Assembly: GCF_006094695.1 (NCBI RefSeq)
Contig: NZ_CP035103.1
Coordinates: forward strand, 682,001 to 746,000
DNA length: 64,000 nucleotides
Origin: Kocuria rosea
GTDB taxonomy: Bacteria > Actinomycetota > Actinomycetes > Actinomycetales > Micrococcaceae
Direction: 5' to 3'
Shown: piece by piece, positions 33,798 through 42,929 of the stretch
Position numbering within the stretch: the stretch's first letter is position 1
Layout of the letters: each line of letters opens with the position of its first letter
Program-made: the position numbers and the translations under genes
The notes under the pieces: model-generated
What the model was told of the DNA's origin: nothing
Seen by the model: the letters and a program-made list of their open reading frames with translations, nothing else
Database searches by the model: none

Positions 33798-36203
33798 TCA
33801 GCCGCGGGTGCCGTGCTGGACGATCAGCGGCCGGCCGGCGGGCTGCGCCACCCGCTCGCGCGCCGTCCGGGCCGCCGCCACGAGGTGCTCCAGCGACGCC
33901 CTCGTCTCCTCGTAGCCGCGGGTCTTCAGGCCGCAGTCCGGGTTGACCCACAGGGTCCGCGCCGGGACGTGCTCGAGGGCCCGCTCGAGCAGCTGCTCGA
34001 TCTCCTCCTGGGAGGGCACGCGCGGGGAGTGGATGTCCCACACGCCCGGCCCGATGCCCCGGGAGAAGCCGGCGGCCTCGAGGTCGGTCAGCACCTCCAT
34101 CCGGGACCGGGCCGCCTCGATGCTCGTGACGTCGGCGTCCAGGCCGTCGATCGCCCCCACCACCTCGCCGAACTCCGAGTAGCACAGGTGGGTGTGGATC
34201 TGGGTCTCGTCCCGCACCCCCGAGGTGGCCAGGCGGAACGCGTCCACCGACCAGCCGAGGTAGGCGGGCTGGTCCGCGCGGCGCAGCGGCAGCAGCTCCC
34301 GCAGCGCCGGCTCGTCCACCTGGATGATCCCGATCCCGGCGGCCTCGAGGTCCGCGACCTCGTCCCGCAGCGCGAGCGCCACCTGGTTCGCCGTCTCGCC
34401 GAGCGGCTGGTCGTCGCGCACGAAGGACCACGCGAGGATCGTCACCGGGCCAGTCAGCATGCCCTTGACCGGCTTGTCGGTGAGGGACTGGGCGTGGCCG
34501 ATCCACGGCACCGTGAACGCCTCGCCGCGCAGGCCCGGACCCTCCCGGCTGACGTCGCCCCACAGGATCGACGGGCGGGTGCAGCGGGAGCCGTAGGACT
34601 GGACCCAGCCGTGGACGGTGGTCGCGAAGCCGTCGAGGTGCTCGGCGAAGTACTGGACCATGTCGTTGCGCTCCGGCTCGCCGTGCACCAGCACGTCCAG
34701 GCCCAGCTCCTCCTGCAGCCGCACGACCCGCTCGATCTCCTCCCGCAGGAAGGCGTCGTACTGCGCGTCCGTCAGGGCGCCGGCGCGGTGCCGGGCGCGG
34801 GCGGCACGGACCTCGGCGGTCTGGGGGAAGGATCCGATCGTGGTGGTGGGCAGCGGGGGCAGGGGGCCGGAGGCCGTGAAGGCCCGGCCGTCCTGGGCGC
34901 TCCGGCGGACCTCCGCGGCAGACCGTCCGATGTCCGCGGCGGTCAGCGACCCGGCGCGCTCGCGCACGGCCGCGTCCCGGACCCCTGCGGCGTCCTGCCG
35001 GGTGCGGCGGGCCTCGGCGGCCTCGGCCAGCTCCGGCGCGACCGCCTCCGTCCCGGCGGCGAGACCGCGGGCCAGGGTGACGATCTCGCCGACCTTCTGG
35101 TCGGCGAAGGCGAGCCAGCTCCGCAGCTGCGGGTCCAGCCGGGTCTCCTCGGCCACGTCGTGCGGGACGTGGAACAGGGACGTGGAGGAGGCCACGGACA
35201 CCTGGGCGCCCCCGCGGGCCAGCTCCGCGAGCTGGTCGAGCCGGCCGGCCAGGTCGGCCCGCCACACGTTGTGCCCGTCCACGGCGCCGGCCACGAGCAC
35301 GGCGGAGTCCTCGCCCCGGAAGAGCTCCAGCTCCTCGGCGGTGGGGGCGGCGCCCTTGACGAGGTCGAGGTGCAGGGCCTCCACCCCGGAGCAGGCCAGC
35401 GGGTGCAGCAGCGGCCCGGGGGAGCCGTAGGACGTGGTGACGAACAGCTGCGGGCGCCCGGTCACGGCGGTCAGGCCCGTGTAGGCGTCCCACACGGACG
35501 AGGCGAGCTGCTCGCCGGTGACGTCCTGGTCCGCCACGAGGGCCGGCTCCTCCAGCTGCACCCAGTCCGCGCCGGCGGCGGCGAGCTCCTGGAGCAGCCG
35601 CGCGTACACGGGCAGCAGCTCGGGGAGCCGCTGCAGCGGGTCGAAGCCCGCGGGGGCGTCGTCGTCGGCCTTGGCGAGGAGGAGGAAGGACACCGGGCCC
35701 ACGAGGACCGGGCGGACGGTGAAGCCGTGCGCGGCGGCGCGGCGGACGTCGGCCACGAGCCGGTCGGCGGTGGCGCGGAGCGGGGTCTCCGGGCCGATCT
35801 CGGGCACGAGGTAGTGGTAGTTGGTGTCGAACCACTTGGTCAGCTCGAGGGGAGCGCGCCCGGCGTCGCCGCGGGCCAGCACGAAGCTCGCGTCGAGGCC
35901 GAGCCGGCCCTCGGCGTCGGCGAGATCGGCGAAGCGGGCCGGCACCGCCCCGAGGGCCACGGTGGTGTCCAGGACCTGGTCGTAGAGGGGGAACGCCGCG
36001 GGCAGGGACGAGTCCCGGGCGCCGAGGCCCAGCTCCACGAGCCGGCGGTGGGTCGCCAGCTGCAGGTCGGCGGCCGCCGACTCGAGCTCCTCGCGGGTCG
36101 AGCGCCCGGCCCAGTAGGCCTCCAGGGCCTTCTTCAGCTCGCGGCGGCGGCCGATCCGGGGGTAGCCGGTGATGGTGGCGGCGGGGAACGGGACAGTGGT
36201 CAT
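33798..36203 (-). CDS. metE: Cobalamin-independent methionine synthase
   Basis: An 801-aa zinc enzyme that transfers the methyl group of 5-methyltetrahydropteroyl-triglutamate to homocysteine. The N-terminus ITGYPRIGRRRELKKALEAYW is diagnostic. The C-terminal barrel has TTTIGSFPQTAEVR, VHGEPERNDMVQYF, and the zinc ligands in IHTHLCYSEF and WVNPDCGLKTRGY. ATG 36203 follows AGGAG; the frame extends upstream but that part overlaps the metF gene antiparallel frames and is not coding. It lies 56 bp after metF and is probably on the same riboswitch-controlled transcript. Confidence 0.96.
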   Translation of the reverse strand: MTTVPFPAATITGYPRIGRRRELKKALEAYWAGRSTREELESAAADLQLATHRRLVELGLGARDSSLPAAFPLYDQVLDTTVALGAVPARFADLADAEGRLGLDASFVLARGDAGRAPLELTKWFDTNYHYLVPEIGPETPLRATADRLVADVRRAAAHGFTVRPVLVGPVSFLLLAKADDDAPAGFDPLQRLPELLPVYARLLQELAAAGADWVQLEEPALVADQDVTGEQLASSVWDAYTGLTAVTGRPQLFVTTSYGSPGPLLHPLACSGVEALHLDLVKGAAPTAEELELFRGEDSAVLVAGAVDGHNVWRADLAGRLDQLAELARGGAQVSVASSTSLFHVPHDVAEETRLDPQLRSWLAFADQKVGEIVTLARGLAAGTEAVAPELAEAAEARRTRQDAAGVRDAAVRERAGSLTAADIGRSAAEVRRSAQDGRAFTASGPLPPLPTTTIGSFPQTAEVRAARARHRAGALTDAQYDAFLREEIERVVRLQEELGLDVLVHGEPERNDMVQYFAEHLDGFATTVHGWVQSYGSRCTRPSILWGDVSREGPGLRGEAFTVPWIGHAQSLTDKPVKGMLTGPVTILAWSFVRDDQPLGETANQVALALRDEVADLEAAGIGIIQVDEPALRELLPLRRADQPAYLGWSVDAFRLATSGVRDETQIHTHLCYSEFGEVVGAIDGLDADVTSIEAARSRMEVLTDLEAAGFSRGIGPGVWDIHSPRVPSQEEIEQLLERALEHVPARTLWVNPDCGLKTRGYEETRASLEHLVAAARTARERVAQPAGRPLIVQHGTRG

Positions 36204-36259
36204 GGTGGTCTCCTGAAGAGGTGTCGAGGGGTTGTGCGGAACGGTGGGTGGTCGCGTGC

Positions 36260-37186
36260 TCAGGCGGGGAGCAGGAGGTCCTCGAGCGCGACGGGCACGT
36301 GCGGGACGCGCGGGAGGTCCACGTGCTCCAGCAGGTCGAGCGCTGCCCGGTGCTCGTTGAAGGTGTAGAGGTGCAGCCCGGGGGCGCCGGCGTCCAGGGC
36401 GGCGCGGGCCAGCCGCGCCGCGAAGGCCACGCCGGCGCGGTGCCGCTCGGCAGGACCGGGCGCGTCCTCCAGCGCGGCGGCCAGGCCCGGGTGGGGCGCC
36501 AGGCCCGCCAGCCGGCACAGCGTCCGGAGCCGCCGCGGGTCGGTGACCGGCATGATCCCCGGGACGATCGGGATCGTCACCCCGGCCGCCCGCGCCGCCG
36601 CGACCAGGCGCTCGTAGCGCTGCGGGCGGAAGTAGACCTGCGTGATCGCGAAGTCCGCCCCGGAGCGCTGCTTGGCCAGCAGCACCTCGACGTCGTGCCG
36701 GAAGGACGGCGACTCCGGGTGCCGGGTCGGGTAGGCGGCCACGCCCACGGCGAGCCGGCCGGCCGCCAGGGCCGCGGTGTGGCGCTGCTCGACCTCGCGC
36801 ACGAGCTCCACGAGCTCGCCGGCGTGCCGCAGCTCGCCCGGCTCGGCCCCCGGGTCGAGGTCGCCGCGCAGGGCCAGGACGCCCCGGACGCCGCGGCGGA
36901 CCAGTGCGGCCACGGTCTGCTCCAGCTCGGCCCGGGTGCTGCCGACGCACGTCAGGTGGGCCAGGGGCCGCAGGCTCGTGCGCGCCAGGAGGTGGTCGAG
37001 CAGGGCGAGCGAGCTGTCCCGGCGCTGCTCGTCCCCGCTGTACGTCACCGAGACGTGGTCGGGACGGGTGGGCTCGAGCTCCTCGATGGTCCGCAGCAGC
37101 ATGTCGGCGCTCGCCGCGCTGCGCGGCGGATAGAGCTCGTAGGACAGGGACGGCGGCGCCGGCCGGGCGGTCGGGCGTGGTGTCAC
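36260..37186 (-). CDS. metF: Methylenetetrahydrofolate reductase
   Basis: A 308-aa flavoenzyme that makes 5-methyltetrahydrofolate for MetE. It starts at GTG 37186 behind GGAGGAA. SYELYPPRSAASADML, VSVTYSG, PLAHLTCVGSTRAEL, GVAAYPTRHPES, ITQVYFRPQRYERLV and IPIVPGIMPV are the MTHFR signatures, with Glu in the YELYPPR segment as the expected proton donor. The product is the methyl donor of the next gene, metE. The leader contains a SAM-I riboswitch. Confidence 0.93.
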   Translation of the reverse strand: MTPRPTARPAPPSLSYELYPPRSAASADMLLRTIEELEPTRPDHVSVTYSGDEQRRDSSLALLDHLLARTSLRPLAHLTCVGSTRAELEQTVAALVRRGVRGVLALRGDLDPGAEPGELRHAGELVELVREVEQRHTAALAAGRLAVGVAAYPTRHPESPSFRHDVEVLLAKQRSGADFAITQVYFRPQRYERLVAAARAAGVTIPIVPGIMPVTDPRRLRTLCRLAGLAPHPGLAAALEDAPGPAERHRAGVAFAARLARAALDAGAPGLHLYTFNEHRAALDLLEHVDLPRVPHVPVALEDLLLPA

Positions 37187-37220
37187 GTTCTTCCTCCAAG
37201 GGTCACCCCGAGGGAGGGCA

Positions 37221-37252
37221 GCAGCCGTCCCGGAGTGGACCCGGGAGGCTGC
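37221..37252 (-). terminator. Hairpin downstream of the SAM riboswitch, possible expression platform
   Basis: On the minus strand GCAGCC/GGCTGC and inner TCCCGG/CCGGGA stems form one hairpin just after the aptamer and about 22 nt before the metF ribosome-binding site. No U tract follows, so Rho-independent termination is uncertain; it may act with the aptamer to gate transcription or translation. Confidence 0.4.
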
Positions 37253-37258
37253 GACAGC

Positions 37259-37361
37259 TCCATCGGTCCTGGCGGGAGCACCGTTCCGCGCACCCCGTGG
37301 CGGGGGCGCGGATGGTTGCTGCGGCGTCGACGAGCCAGGTCTCTCGGCCGCTCTGGATAGA
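37259..37361 (-). ncRNA. SAM-I (S-box) riboswitch of metF-metE
   Basis: Read on the minus strand, the leader shows the S-box order: P1 strand TCTATC, the conserved CAGAG, P2 GCGGC closing with GCCGC, GAGAGACCTGGCTCG in between, the invariant CAGCAACC, P3 with arms CCGCGC/GCGCGG, the conserved GGTGCTCC, P4, and the second P1 strand GATGGA pairing with TCTATC through five Watson-Crick pairs and one G-U pair. Binding of S-adenosylmethionine should switch off metF and metE. It was identified by motif order only; a covariance-model search would settle the class. Confidence 0.8.
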
Positions 37362-37475
37362 TGCAGGACCCATTCCAGCGGCTGCCCCGCCGCGCTGCCA
37401 AGTGCGGGCGCCCAGAAGACGCCGGTGCGCCGACTGTGACGACCGCGGCGTCACAGGACGCAACACGGACGCGCG

Positions 37476-37510
37476 GCGACGCACCGGCGGCGACGCACCG
37501 GCGGCGACGC
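37476..37510. repeat. 14-bp tandem repeat, about 2.5 copies
   Basis: GCGACGCACCGGCG is repeated exactly at 37476-37489 and 37490-37503 and begins a third, partial copy at 37504. Confidence 0.7.
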
Positions 37511-37585
37511 CCATGCGGAGCGCAGGTCCGGGTCCGTCACGATCCGGTCTCGGGTCTTGCCGGGCCGGGGCGGGCGGCCTAGTCT

Positions 37586-37603
37586 TTGACAACCAACAGG
37601 TTG
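37586..37603 (+). promoter_or_regulatory. ArsR operator and -35 region
   Basis: TTGACA at 37586-37591 is a good -35. CAACC-N4-GGTTG at 37590-37603 overlaps it and is a typical operator for ArsR repressors that precede SRPBCC genes. Confidence 0.5.
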
Positions 37604-37616
37604 ATCAAGGAATCAG

Positions 37617-37982
37617 TTGACAAACACCGTGGACCCCGGCGACGACGAGCTCGACAGGGCCTTCCTGGCCCTGGCCGACCCGGTCCGCCGCCGCATCGTC
37701 GCCCGGCTCAGCCGCGGACCGGCCACGGTCACCGAACTGGCGGAACCCTTCGCGATCTCCCTCCAGGCGGTCTCGAAGCACATCCAGGTCCTCGAGCAGG
37801 CGCAGCTCGTCACGCGCACCCGTGACGCCCAGCGCCGGCCCGTCCACCTGGACCCCGCACGGCTCGAGGCGCTCACCGCGTGGATCGACCGGTACCGGCT
37901 GGTCCGGGAGGAGCAGTTCCGCCGCCTCGACGCCGTGCTCGACACCCGAGCCGCGGACCGCGGCGAGCACACCCAGGACTGA
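37617..37982 (+). CDS. ArsR family transcriptional regulator
   Basis: A 121-aa winged-helix repressor. It starts at TTG 37617 after AAGGAA; GTG 37629 is an alternative. ADPVRRRIVARLSRGPATVTELAEPF and AISLQAVSKHIQVLEQAQLVTRTRDAQRRPVHL show the HTH and wing. No metal-binding Cys cluster is seen, so it is not an arsenic or cadmium sensor. ArsR genes coupled to an SRPBCC (AHSA1) gene as here are common in actinobacteria; the inducing signal is unknown. Confidence 0.88.
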   Translation: MTNTVDPGDDELDRAFLALADPVRRRIVARLSRGPATVTELAEPFAISLQAVSKHIQVLEQAQLVTRTRDAQRRPVHLDPARLEALTAWIDRYRLVREEQFRRLDAVLDTRAADRGEHTQD

Positions 37983-37985
37983 ACC

Positions 37986-38483
37986 ATGGGACACGCACTG
38001 CACCTGACCGTCCCCGACGGCCTGCCCTTCATCGACTTCGAGCGCGAGTTCGACCACCCCGTGGCCGACGTCTTCCGCGCCCACGCCGACCCCGAGCTGT
38101 TCCGGCAGTGGATCGGGCCGCGCGGGCTGCGGACCCGGATCGACGGCTTCGAGTTCCGCCCCGGCGGCGCCTACCGGTTCGTCCAGCGCGGCGAGGACAG
38201 CACCGAGGAGTACGCCTTCCGCGGCGTCTTCCACACGGTGCGCGAGAACGAGCTCGTGGTCCAGACCTTCGAGTACGAGGGCTGGCCCGACGCCGTGGAC
38301 CTGGAGTACCTGCATTTCGAGGACCTGGGCGACGGCCGGTGCCGGCTGCGCGGGCACACCGTCCACGCGTCCCAGGAGGCCCGCGACGGGATGGTCGGAT
38401 CCGGCATGGAGAAGGGCATGGCCGAGGGCTACGAGCGGCTCGAGGAGCTGCTGGGCGGGCGGACCGCGCAGGGCGGGGCCTGA
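37986..38483 (+). CDS. SRPBCC (AHSA1/START-like) family protein
   Basis: A 165-aa protein with the helix-grip fold: IDFEREFDHPVADVFRAHADPELFRQWIGP, FEFRPGGAYRF and MVGSGMEKGMAEGYERLEELL are the signature parts of the AHSA1-like branch. Such proteins bind a hydrophobic ligand in a central cavity. The start is four bases after the arsR stop, so the genes are cotranscribed. No catalytic role is evident. Confidence 0.83.
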   Translation: MGHALHLTVPDGLPFIDFEREFDHPVADVFRAHADPELFRQWIGPRGLRTRIDGFEFRPGGAYRFVQRGEDSTEEYAFRGVFHTVRENELVVQTFEYEGWPDAVDLEYLHFEDLGDGRCRLRGHTVHASQEARDGMVGSGMEKGMAEGYERLEELLGGRTAQGGA

Positions 38484-38485
38484 CC

Positions 38486-38902
38486 GTGGACTGGACGCTC
38501 GAGGTGGTGCTGGTGCCGGTGCGCGACGTCGACCGGGCCGTGGAGTTCTACCGGGACCAGGTCGGCTTCCACCTCGACCACCACACCACCACCGAGCAGA
38601 TGGACATCGCCCAGCTGACCCCGCCCGGGTCCGGCTGCTCGATCGTGGTGGGCAACCTCCCCGCCCACCGGGAGATGGCCCCCGGATCCCTGCGCGGGCT
38701 CCAGCTGGTGGTCGCGGACGCCCGGGCGGCCCGCGAGGAGCTGCTGTCCCGGGGCGTGGAGGTGAGCGGGATCACGGTGCTCGACGAGCGGGACGGCGGC
38801 ACCGTCTTCGGCTTCAGCGACCCCGACGGCAACTCGTGGGCGGTCCAGGAGCTGCGGGTCCGCGCCGAGCGCCCGCTGATCCCGCCGGAGCACCGCCTCT
38901 GA
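38486..38902 (+). CDS. VOC family (glyoxalase/bleomycin-resistance-like) protein
   Basis: A 138-aa protein starting at GTG 38486, three bases after the upstream stop. Paired beta-alpha-beta-beta-beta modules are seen in VLVPVRDVDRAVEFYRDQVGF and LQLVVADARAAREELLSRGVEV, ending in FGFSDPDGNSWAVQEL. Family members are metal-dependent lyases, dioxygenases or drug-binding proteins. In this operon it may act with the SRPBCC protein on the same ligand; the substrate is unknown. Confidence 0.83.
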   Translation: MDWTLEVVLVPVRDVDRAVEFYRDQVGFHLDHHTTTEQMDIAQLTPPGSGCSIVVGNLPAHREMAPGSLRGLQLVVADARAAREELLSRGVEVSGITVLDERDGGTVFGFSDPDGNSWAVQELRVRAERPLIPPEHRL

Positions 38903-38904
38903 CA

Positions 38905-38926
38905 CCGTCACCGGCGCCGGCGACGG
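38905..38926. terminator. Hairpin after the VOC gene
   Basis: CCGTC and CCGG arms pair with CCGG and GACGG, with one unpaired base on each side, just after the VOC stop. Confidence 0.5.
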
Positions 38927-38959
38927 CCGCGCACCGCGGCATGTCCTGTGCCCGTGGCC

Positions 38960-38983
38960 CCGGCGGAGCCGCGGCTCCGCCGG
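38960..38983. terminator. 24-bp perfect palindrome between convergent genes
   Basis: A perfect palindrome (arms CCGGCGGAGCCG) lies directly before the stop of the minus-strand permease gene and opposite the VOC gene end; probably a bidirectional terminator. Confidence 0.55.
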
Positions 38984-38984
38984 A

Positions 38985-40388
38985 TCAGTCCTGCGGGGCG
39001 TGCTCGGCCCGGCGGCCGAGCACCTTCGAGGCCAGGGCGATGAGCGCCACCAGCCCGGCCGTGAGCAGGAGCTGGCCCCGCACGGCGCCGTCGAGCAGCC
39101 CGAGCAGGACGATCCCGGCGAGGAGCGCCAGCGCCAGGTACGACAGCCACGGGAAGGCCCACATCCGCAGGGGCAGCTCGGTGCCGTCCCGGTCCGCGCG
39201 GCGGCGCAGGACGATCTGCGAGACCAGCGCGAGCCCCCAGACGACCAGGCAGGTCGCGCCCACGGTGTTGAGCATCCACAGCAGCACGGTCTCGGGCCAC
39301 AGGTAGTTCAGCACCACGGCGGCGAAGCCGAAGAGCACGGAGACGACCACCGCGCTCCGGGGGACCCCGCGGTCGGAGACGTCGGCGAAGGCCCGCGGCG
39401 CCGAGCCGCGGCGGGCCAGCGACCAGAGCATCCGGGACGCGCCGTAGATGTTCGCGTTGAGGGCCGAGAGCAGCGCCAGGATGATGACCACGGCCATCAG
39501 CACGTCCGCGCCGGGCACCCCGGCGGTCTCCAGCACGGCCACGAACGGGCTGACCGAGAGCTGCTCGTCGTTCCACGGCAGCACCAGGACCATGACGGTC
39601 ACGGCGCCCACGTAGAAGACGAGGATCCGGACCAGGATGGTGCGCACGGCGCGGGCCACGTTGCGCTGCGGGTCCTCGGTCTCCGCGGCGGCGATGGTCA
39701 CGAGCTCCGTGCCGCCGAACGCGAAGACCACCACGAGCAGCGCGGCGGCCACCCCGGTCGGGCCGTGGGGCAGGAAGCCGCCGTGAGCGGTGAGGTTCGC
39801 GAGCCCCGGGGAGGGCTCCTCGGTCAGGCCCAGGAGCACGGCGATCCCGACCGCGAGGAAGGCCAGCACCGCGAGCACCTTCATCAGCGCGAACCAGAAC
39901 TCGGTCTCCCCGAGCGTGCGCACCCGCACCAGGTTGATCGCCGTGAACACCACCATGAACAGCAGCGCCAGCACCCACTGCTCGGCCACCGGCCACAGCT
40001 CCGCGAGCAGCTGGGCCGCGGCCGTGGCCTCCGCCGCGACCACCACCACGATCTGCGCCCACCACAGCCAGCCGAGGGTGCGTCCCACGGTGCGGCCCAT
40101 GGCCTTCTCGGCGTAGGTGGAGAACGCGCCGGGGGACGGATCCGCGGCGGCCATCTCGCCCAGCGCCCGCATCACGAGCACGAGCAGCACGCACGCCACC
40201 AGGAAGGACAGCAGCACCGCCGGCCCGGCGGTGCGGATCGCGGCGCCCGTGCCGATGAACAGGCCGGTGCCGATCGCGCTGCCCAGGGCCATCATCACGA
40301 GGTGCCGGGCCTTGAGGTGGGTGCCCGGGGCGGCCGCGGGCACGGAGGACGGGGACCCGCCCGGGGTCCACGTGGAAGGGGAACTCAT
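38985..40388 (-). CDS. APC family amino acid permease
   Basis: A 467-aa, 12-helix membrane transporter. [23 protein letters not shown] is the substrate-binding first helix; [30 protein letters not shown] and [28 protein letters not shown] are typical of the amino acid transporter family of D-serine/D-alanine/glycine, aromatic and GABA permeases. ATG 40388 was chosen; ATG 40394 is also possible, and no good RBS is seen for either. TACCCT lies 8 bases before 40388 on the minus strand. Likely a proton symporter for an amino acid. Confidence 0.87.
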   Translation of the reverse strand: MSSPSTWTPGGSPSSVPAAAPGTHLKARHLVMMALGSAIGTGLFIGTGAAIRTAGPAVLLSFLVACVLLVLVMRALGEMAAADPSPGAFSTYAEKAMGRTVGRTLGWLWWAQIVVVVAAEATAAAQLLAELWPVAEQWVLALLFMVVFTAINLVRVRTLGETEFWFALMKVLAVLAFLAVGIAVLLGLTEEPSPGLANLTAHGGFLPHGPTGVAAALLVVVFAFGGTELVTIAAAETEDPQRNVARAVRTILVRILVFYVGAVTVMVLVLPWNDEQLSVSPFVAVLETAGVPGADVLMAVVIILALLSALNANIYGASRMLWSLARRGSAPRAFADVSDRGVPRSAVVVSVLFGFAAVVLNYLWPETVLLWMLNTVGATCLVVWGLALVSQIVLRRRADRDGTELPLRMWAFPWLSYLALALLAGIVLLGLLDGAVRGQLLLTAGLVALIALASKVLGRRAEHAPQD

Positions 40389-40460
40389 GAGCATCGAGGG
40401 TATCGGACCGCGGCGGCCGCCGGACGGGGCGGCGGATGCCGGTCCCGGGTCACGGCCCGC

Positions 40461-40466
40461 TAGACT
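40461..40466 (+). promoter_or_regulatory. Putative -10 element of purA
   Basis: TAGACT at 40461-40466 would give a leader of about 157 nt before the purA ATG at 40630. Confidence 0.45.
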
Positions 40467-40478
40467 TGCACGGTACGA

Positions 40479-40549
40479 GCCCCTGGGTCTCCTCCTGCCG
40501 GCGTCGCGCCGTCCCGGTCGCGCGGGTGGGAGCGGGCCGACGCAGGGGC
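40479..40549 (+). ncRNA. Structured 5' leader upstream of purA
   Basis: GCCCCT (40479-40484) pairs with AGGGGC (40544-40549), and directly inside GCGTCG (40501-40506) pairs with CGACGC (40538-40543), leaving a 16-nt one-sided bulge (40485-40500) and an apical CCCG/CGGG stem. The whole lies within the predicted purA leader. I do not recognise the class. Confidence 0.35.
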
Positions 40550-40629
40550 GTTGTCGTGCCCGGCCGGTGCGCGCCTCCGCCGGGGCCCGCGGGAGAAGTC
40601 CCGTTCCATCCAGGCAGGAGAGTCGTTCA

Positions 40630-41916
<1,287 letters not shown>

Positions 41917-41947
41917 TCCCTCCTCTCCTCCGCGCGGTTGCACGCGT

Positions 41948-41974
41948 CGGCGACCTCGAGCGCCCCGGTCGCCG
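41948..41974. terminator. Hairpin after purA
   Basis: CGGCGACC pairs perfectly with GGTCGCCG around an 11-nt loop in the purA / DUF202 convergent gap. Confidence 0.5.
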
Positions 41975-42008
41975 GCACGTGCGACCTCGCGGGCAGGCAG
42001 GGAAACGC

Positions 42009-42377
42009 TCAGACGAGGACCAGGACCACCCAGATGCCGAGGGCGCCGAGGGCGAGCATCGCGGCCGAGGTCGCCAGCACGGCGCCGACCTCCGGCTCCG
42101 TGCCCTCCTCGACGATGCCGCGGGCGCTGCGGACGTAGCGGGGGCGCTGCGTGACGTAGATCGCCGCCGCCGTGAGGACCGCCAGGCCGAACAGCACCAG
42201 CACGAACGGCCCGTGGTGCGGCAGCCAGCGCAGGAAGATCGCCGAGACCACCACGAAGGACATCAGGGTCCGGCCCCAGGCCATCGTGGTGCGCTCCGGC
42301 TGCAGCCCGGGGTCCCCGTGCGGCGGCCGAGGGGGGTCCGGGGGCCCCGGAGGGCGGCGGAGCTGCGGGCGGGGCAT
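42009..42377 (-). CDS. DUF202 (YidH-like) membrane protein, second of pair
   Basis: A 122-aa protein with a Pro-rich N-terminus, then QPERTTMAWGRTLMSFVVVSAIFLRW, the DUF202 motif, and two further membrane helices (FVLVLFGLAVLTAAAIYV and AMLALGALGIWVVLVLV). The start is one base from the stop of the upstream DUF202 gene, so the two small membrane proteins are coexpressed and may form a hetero-oligomer. Function unknown. Confidence 0.75.
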   Translation of the reverse strand: MPRPQLRRPPGPPDPPRPPHGDPGLQPERTTMAWGRTLMSFVVVSAIFLRWLPHHGPFVLVLFGLAVLTAAAIYVTQRPRYVRSARGIVEEGTEPEVGAVLATSAAMLALGALGIWVVLVLV

Positions 42378-42378
42378 C

Positions 42379-42765
42379 TCAGCCCTGCAGGACGACGACG
42401 ACGAGCACTCCCGCCGCGATCGCCCCGCCCACCGCGAGCACCGGTGCGAGCAAAGGCAGGGGCAGCGGGGCCTGGCGCCGCATGCTCCGCTCCACCCCGA
42501 TCCAGCGGAACGTGGCGCCCGCGCTGAGGAGCATGCTCAGCACCAGCAGCACGATCGCGAGGAACTTCCGCACGCCGTCGTCGAACAGGTCCGCGGTGAA
42601 CGCCTCGATGGCGATCCCGCCGGCCAGGAACGCGAGCGCGGTCCGGATCCAGGCGAGGAACGTGCGCTCGTTGGCCAGCGTGAACCGGGGGTCGGGGGCG
42701 GTCCCGCCGCCGAGCACGCGCTCGGACAGCCGGCGTCGCCCCGGGGTCTCGGACTGCTCGCCCAT
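42379..42765 (-). CDS. DUF202 (YidH-like) membrane protein, first of pair
   Basis: A 128-aa protein with FTLANERTFLAWIRTALAFLAGGIAIEAF, the hallmark of the DUF202/YidH family, followed by helices at FLAIVLLVLSMLLSAGATF and LAPVLAVGGAIAAGVLVVVV. ATG 42765 is supported by GAAGGGCAGG upstream. Divergent from the nitrilase-family gene. Function unknown. Confidence 0.8.
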   Translation of the reverse strand: MGEQSETPGRRRLSERVLGGGTAPDPRFTLANERTFLAWIRTALAFLAGGIAIEAFTADLFDDGVRKFLAIVLLVLSMLLSAGATFRWIGVERSMRRQAPLPLPLLAPVLAVGGAIAAGVLVVVVLQG

Positions 42766-42861
42766 CGCCTGCCCTTCGCTCGCACGGTCGTGTCGGCCCC
42801 ATCCTGCCACGGGCCGTGCCGCGAGCTGTGCCACGGGTGGGGGCACAGGCAGGCGCACGGG

Positions 42862-42891
42862 CCGGTCGCGGATGCACCGGTCGCGGATACA
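42862..42891. repeat. 15-bp tandem duplication in the nitrilase-family gene promoter
   Basis: CCGGTCGCGGATGCA at 42862-42876 is followed directly by CCGGTCGCGGATACA. The second copy runs into the putative -10 TACAGT at 42888-42893, so the repeat covers the -35 region and could be a regulator site. Confidence 0.55.
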
Positions 42892-42929
42892 GTGGGAGCT
42901 CCAGCCGCGACCCGCCGAGGAGGACACCC

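Larger units (their letters stand above)
37362..37616. other. Non-coding gap between the metF leader and the ArsR gene
   Basis: About 255 bp without a convincing gene. It should hold the metF promoter near 37370 (a weak TGGAAT -10 on the minus strand), an inverted repeat TGTGACG-N7-CGTCACA at 37435-37455, a 14-bp tandem repeat at 37476-37510, and the ArsR-type operator and promoter at 37586-37603. A 73-codon open frame inside has no family resemblance. Confidence 0.5.

Noticed and set aside
37435..37455. TGTGA/TCACA inverted repeat as a CRP/GlxR site
   Set aside because: CRP-type sites have a 6-bp spacing between TGTGA and TCACA; here it is 11 bp.
37361..37582. A 73-codon open frame between the metF leader and the ArsR gene
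   Set aside because: It has no RBS, consists of repeats in its middle and shows no family features; the region is better explained as regulatory.
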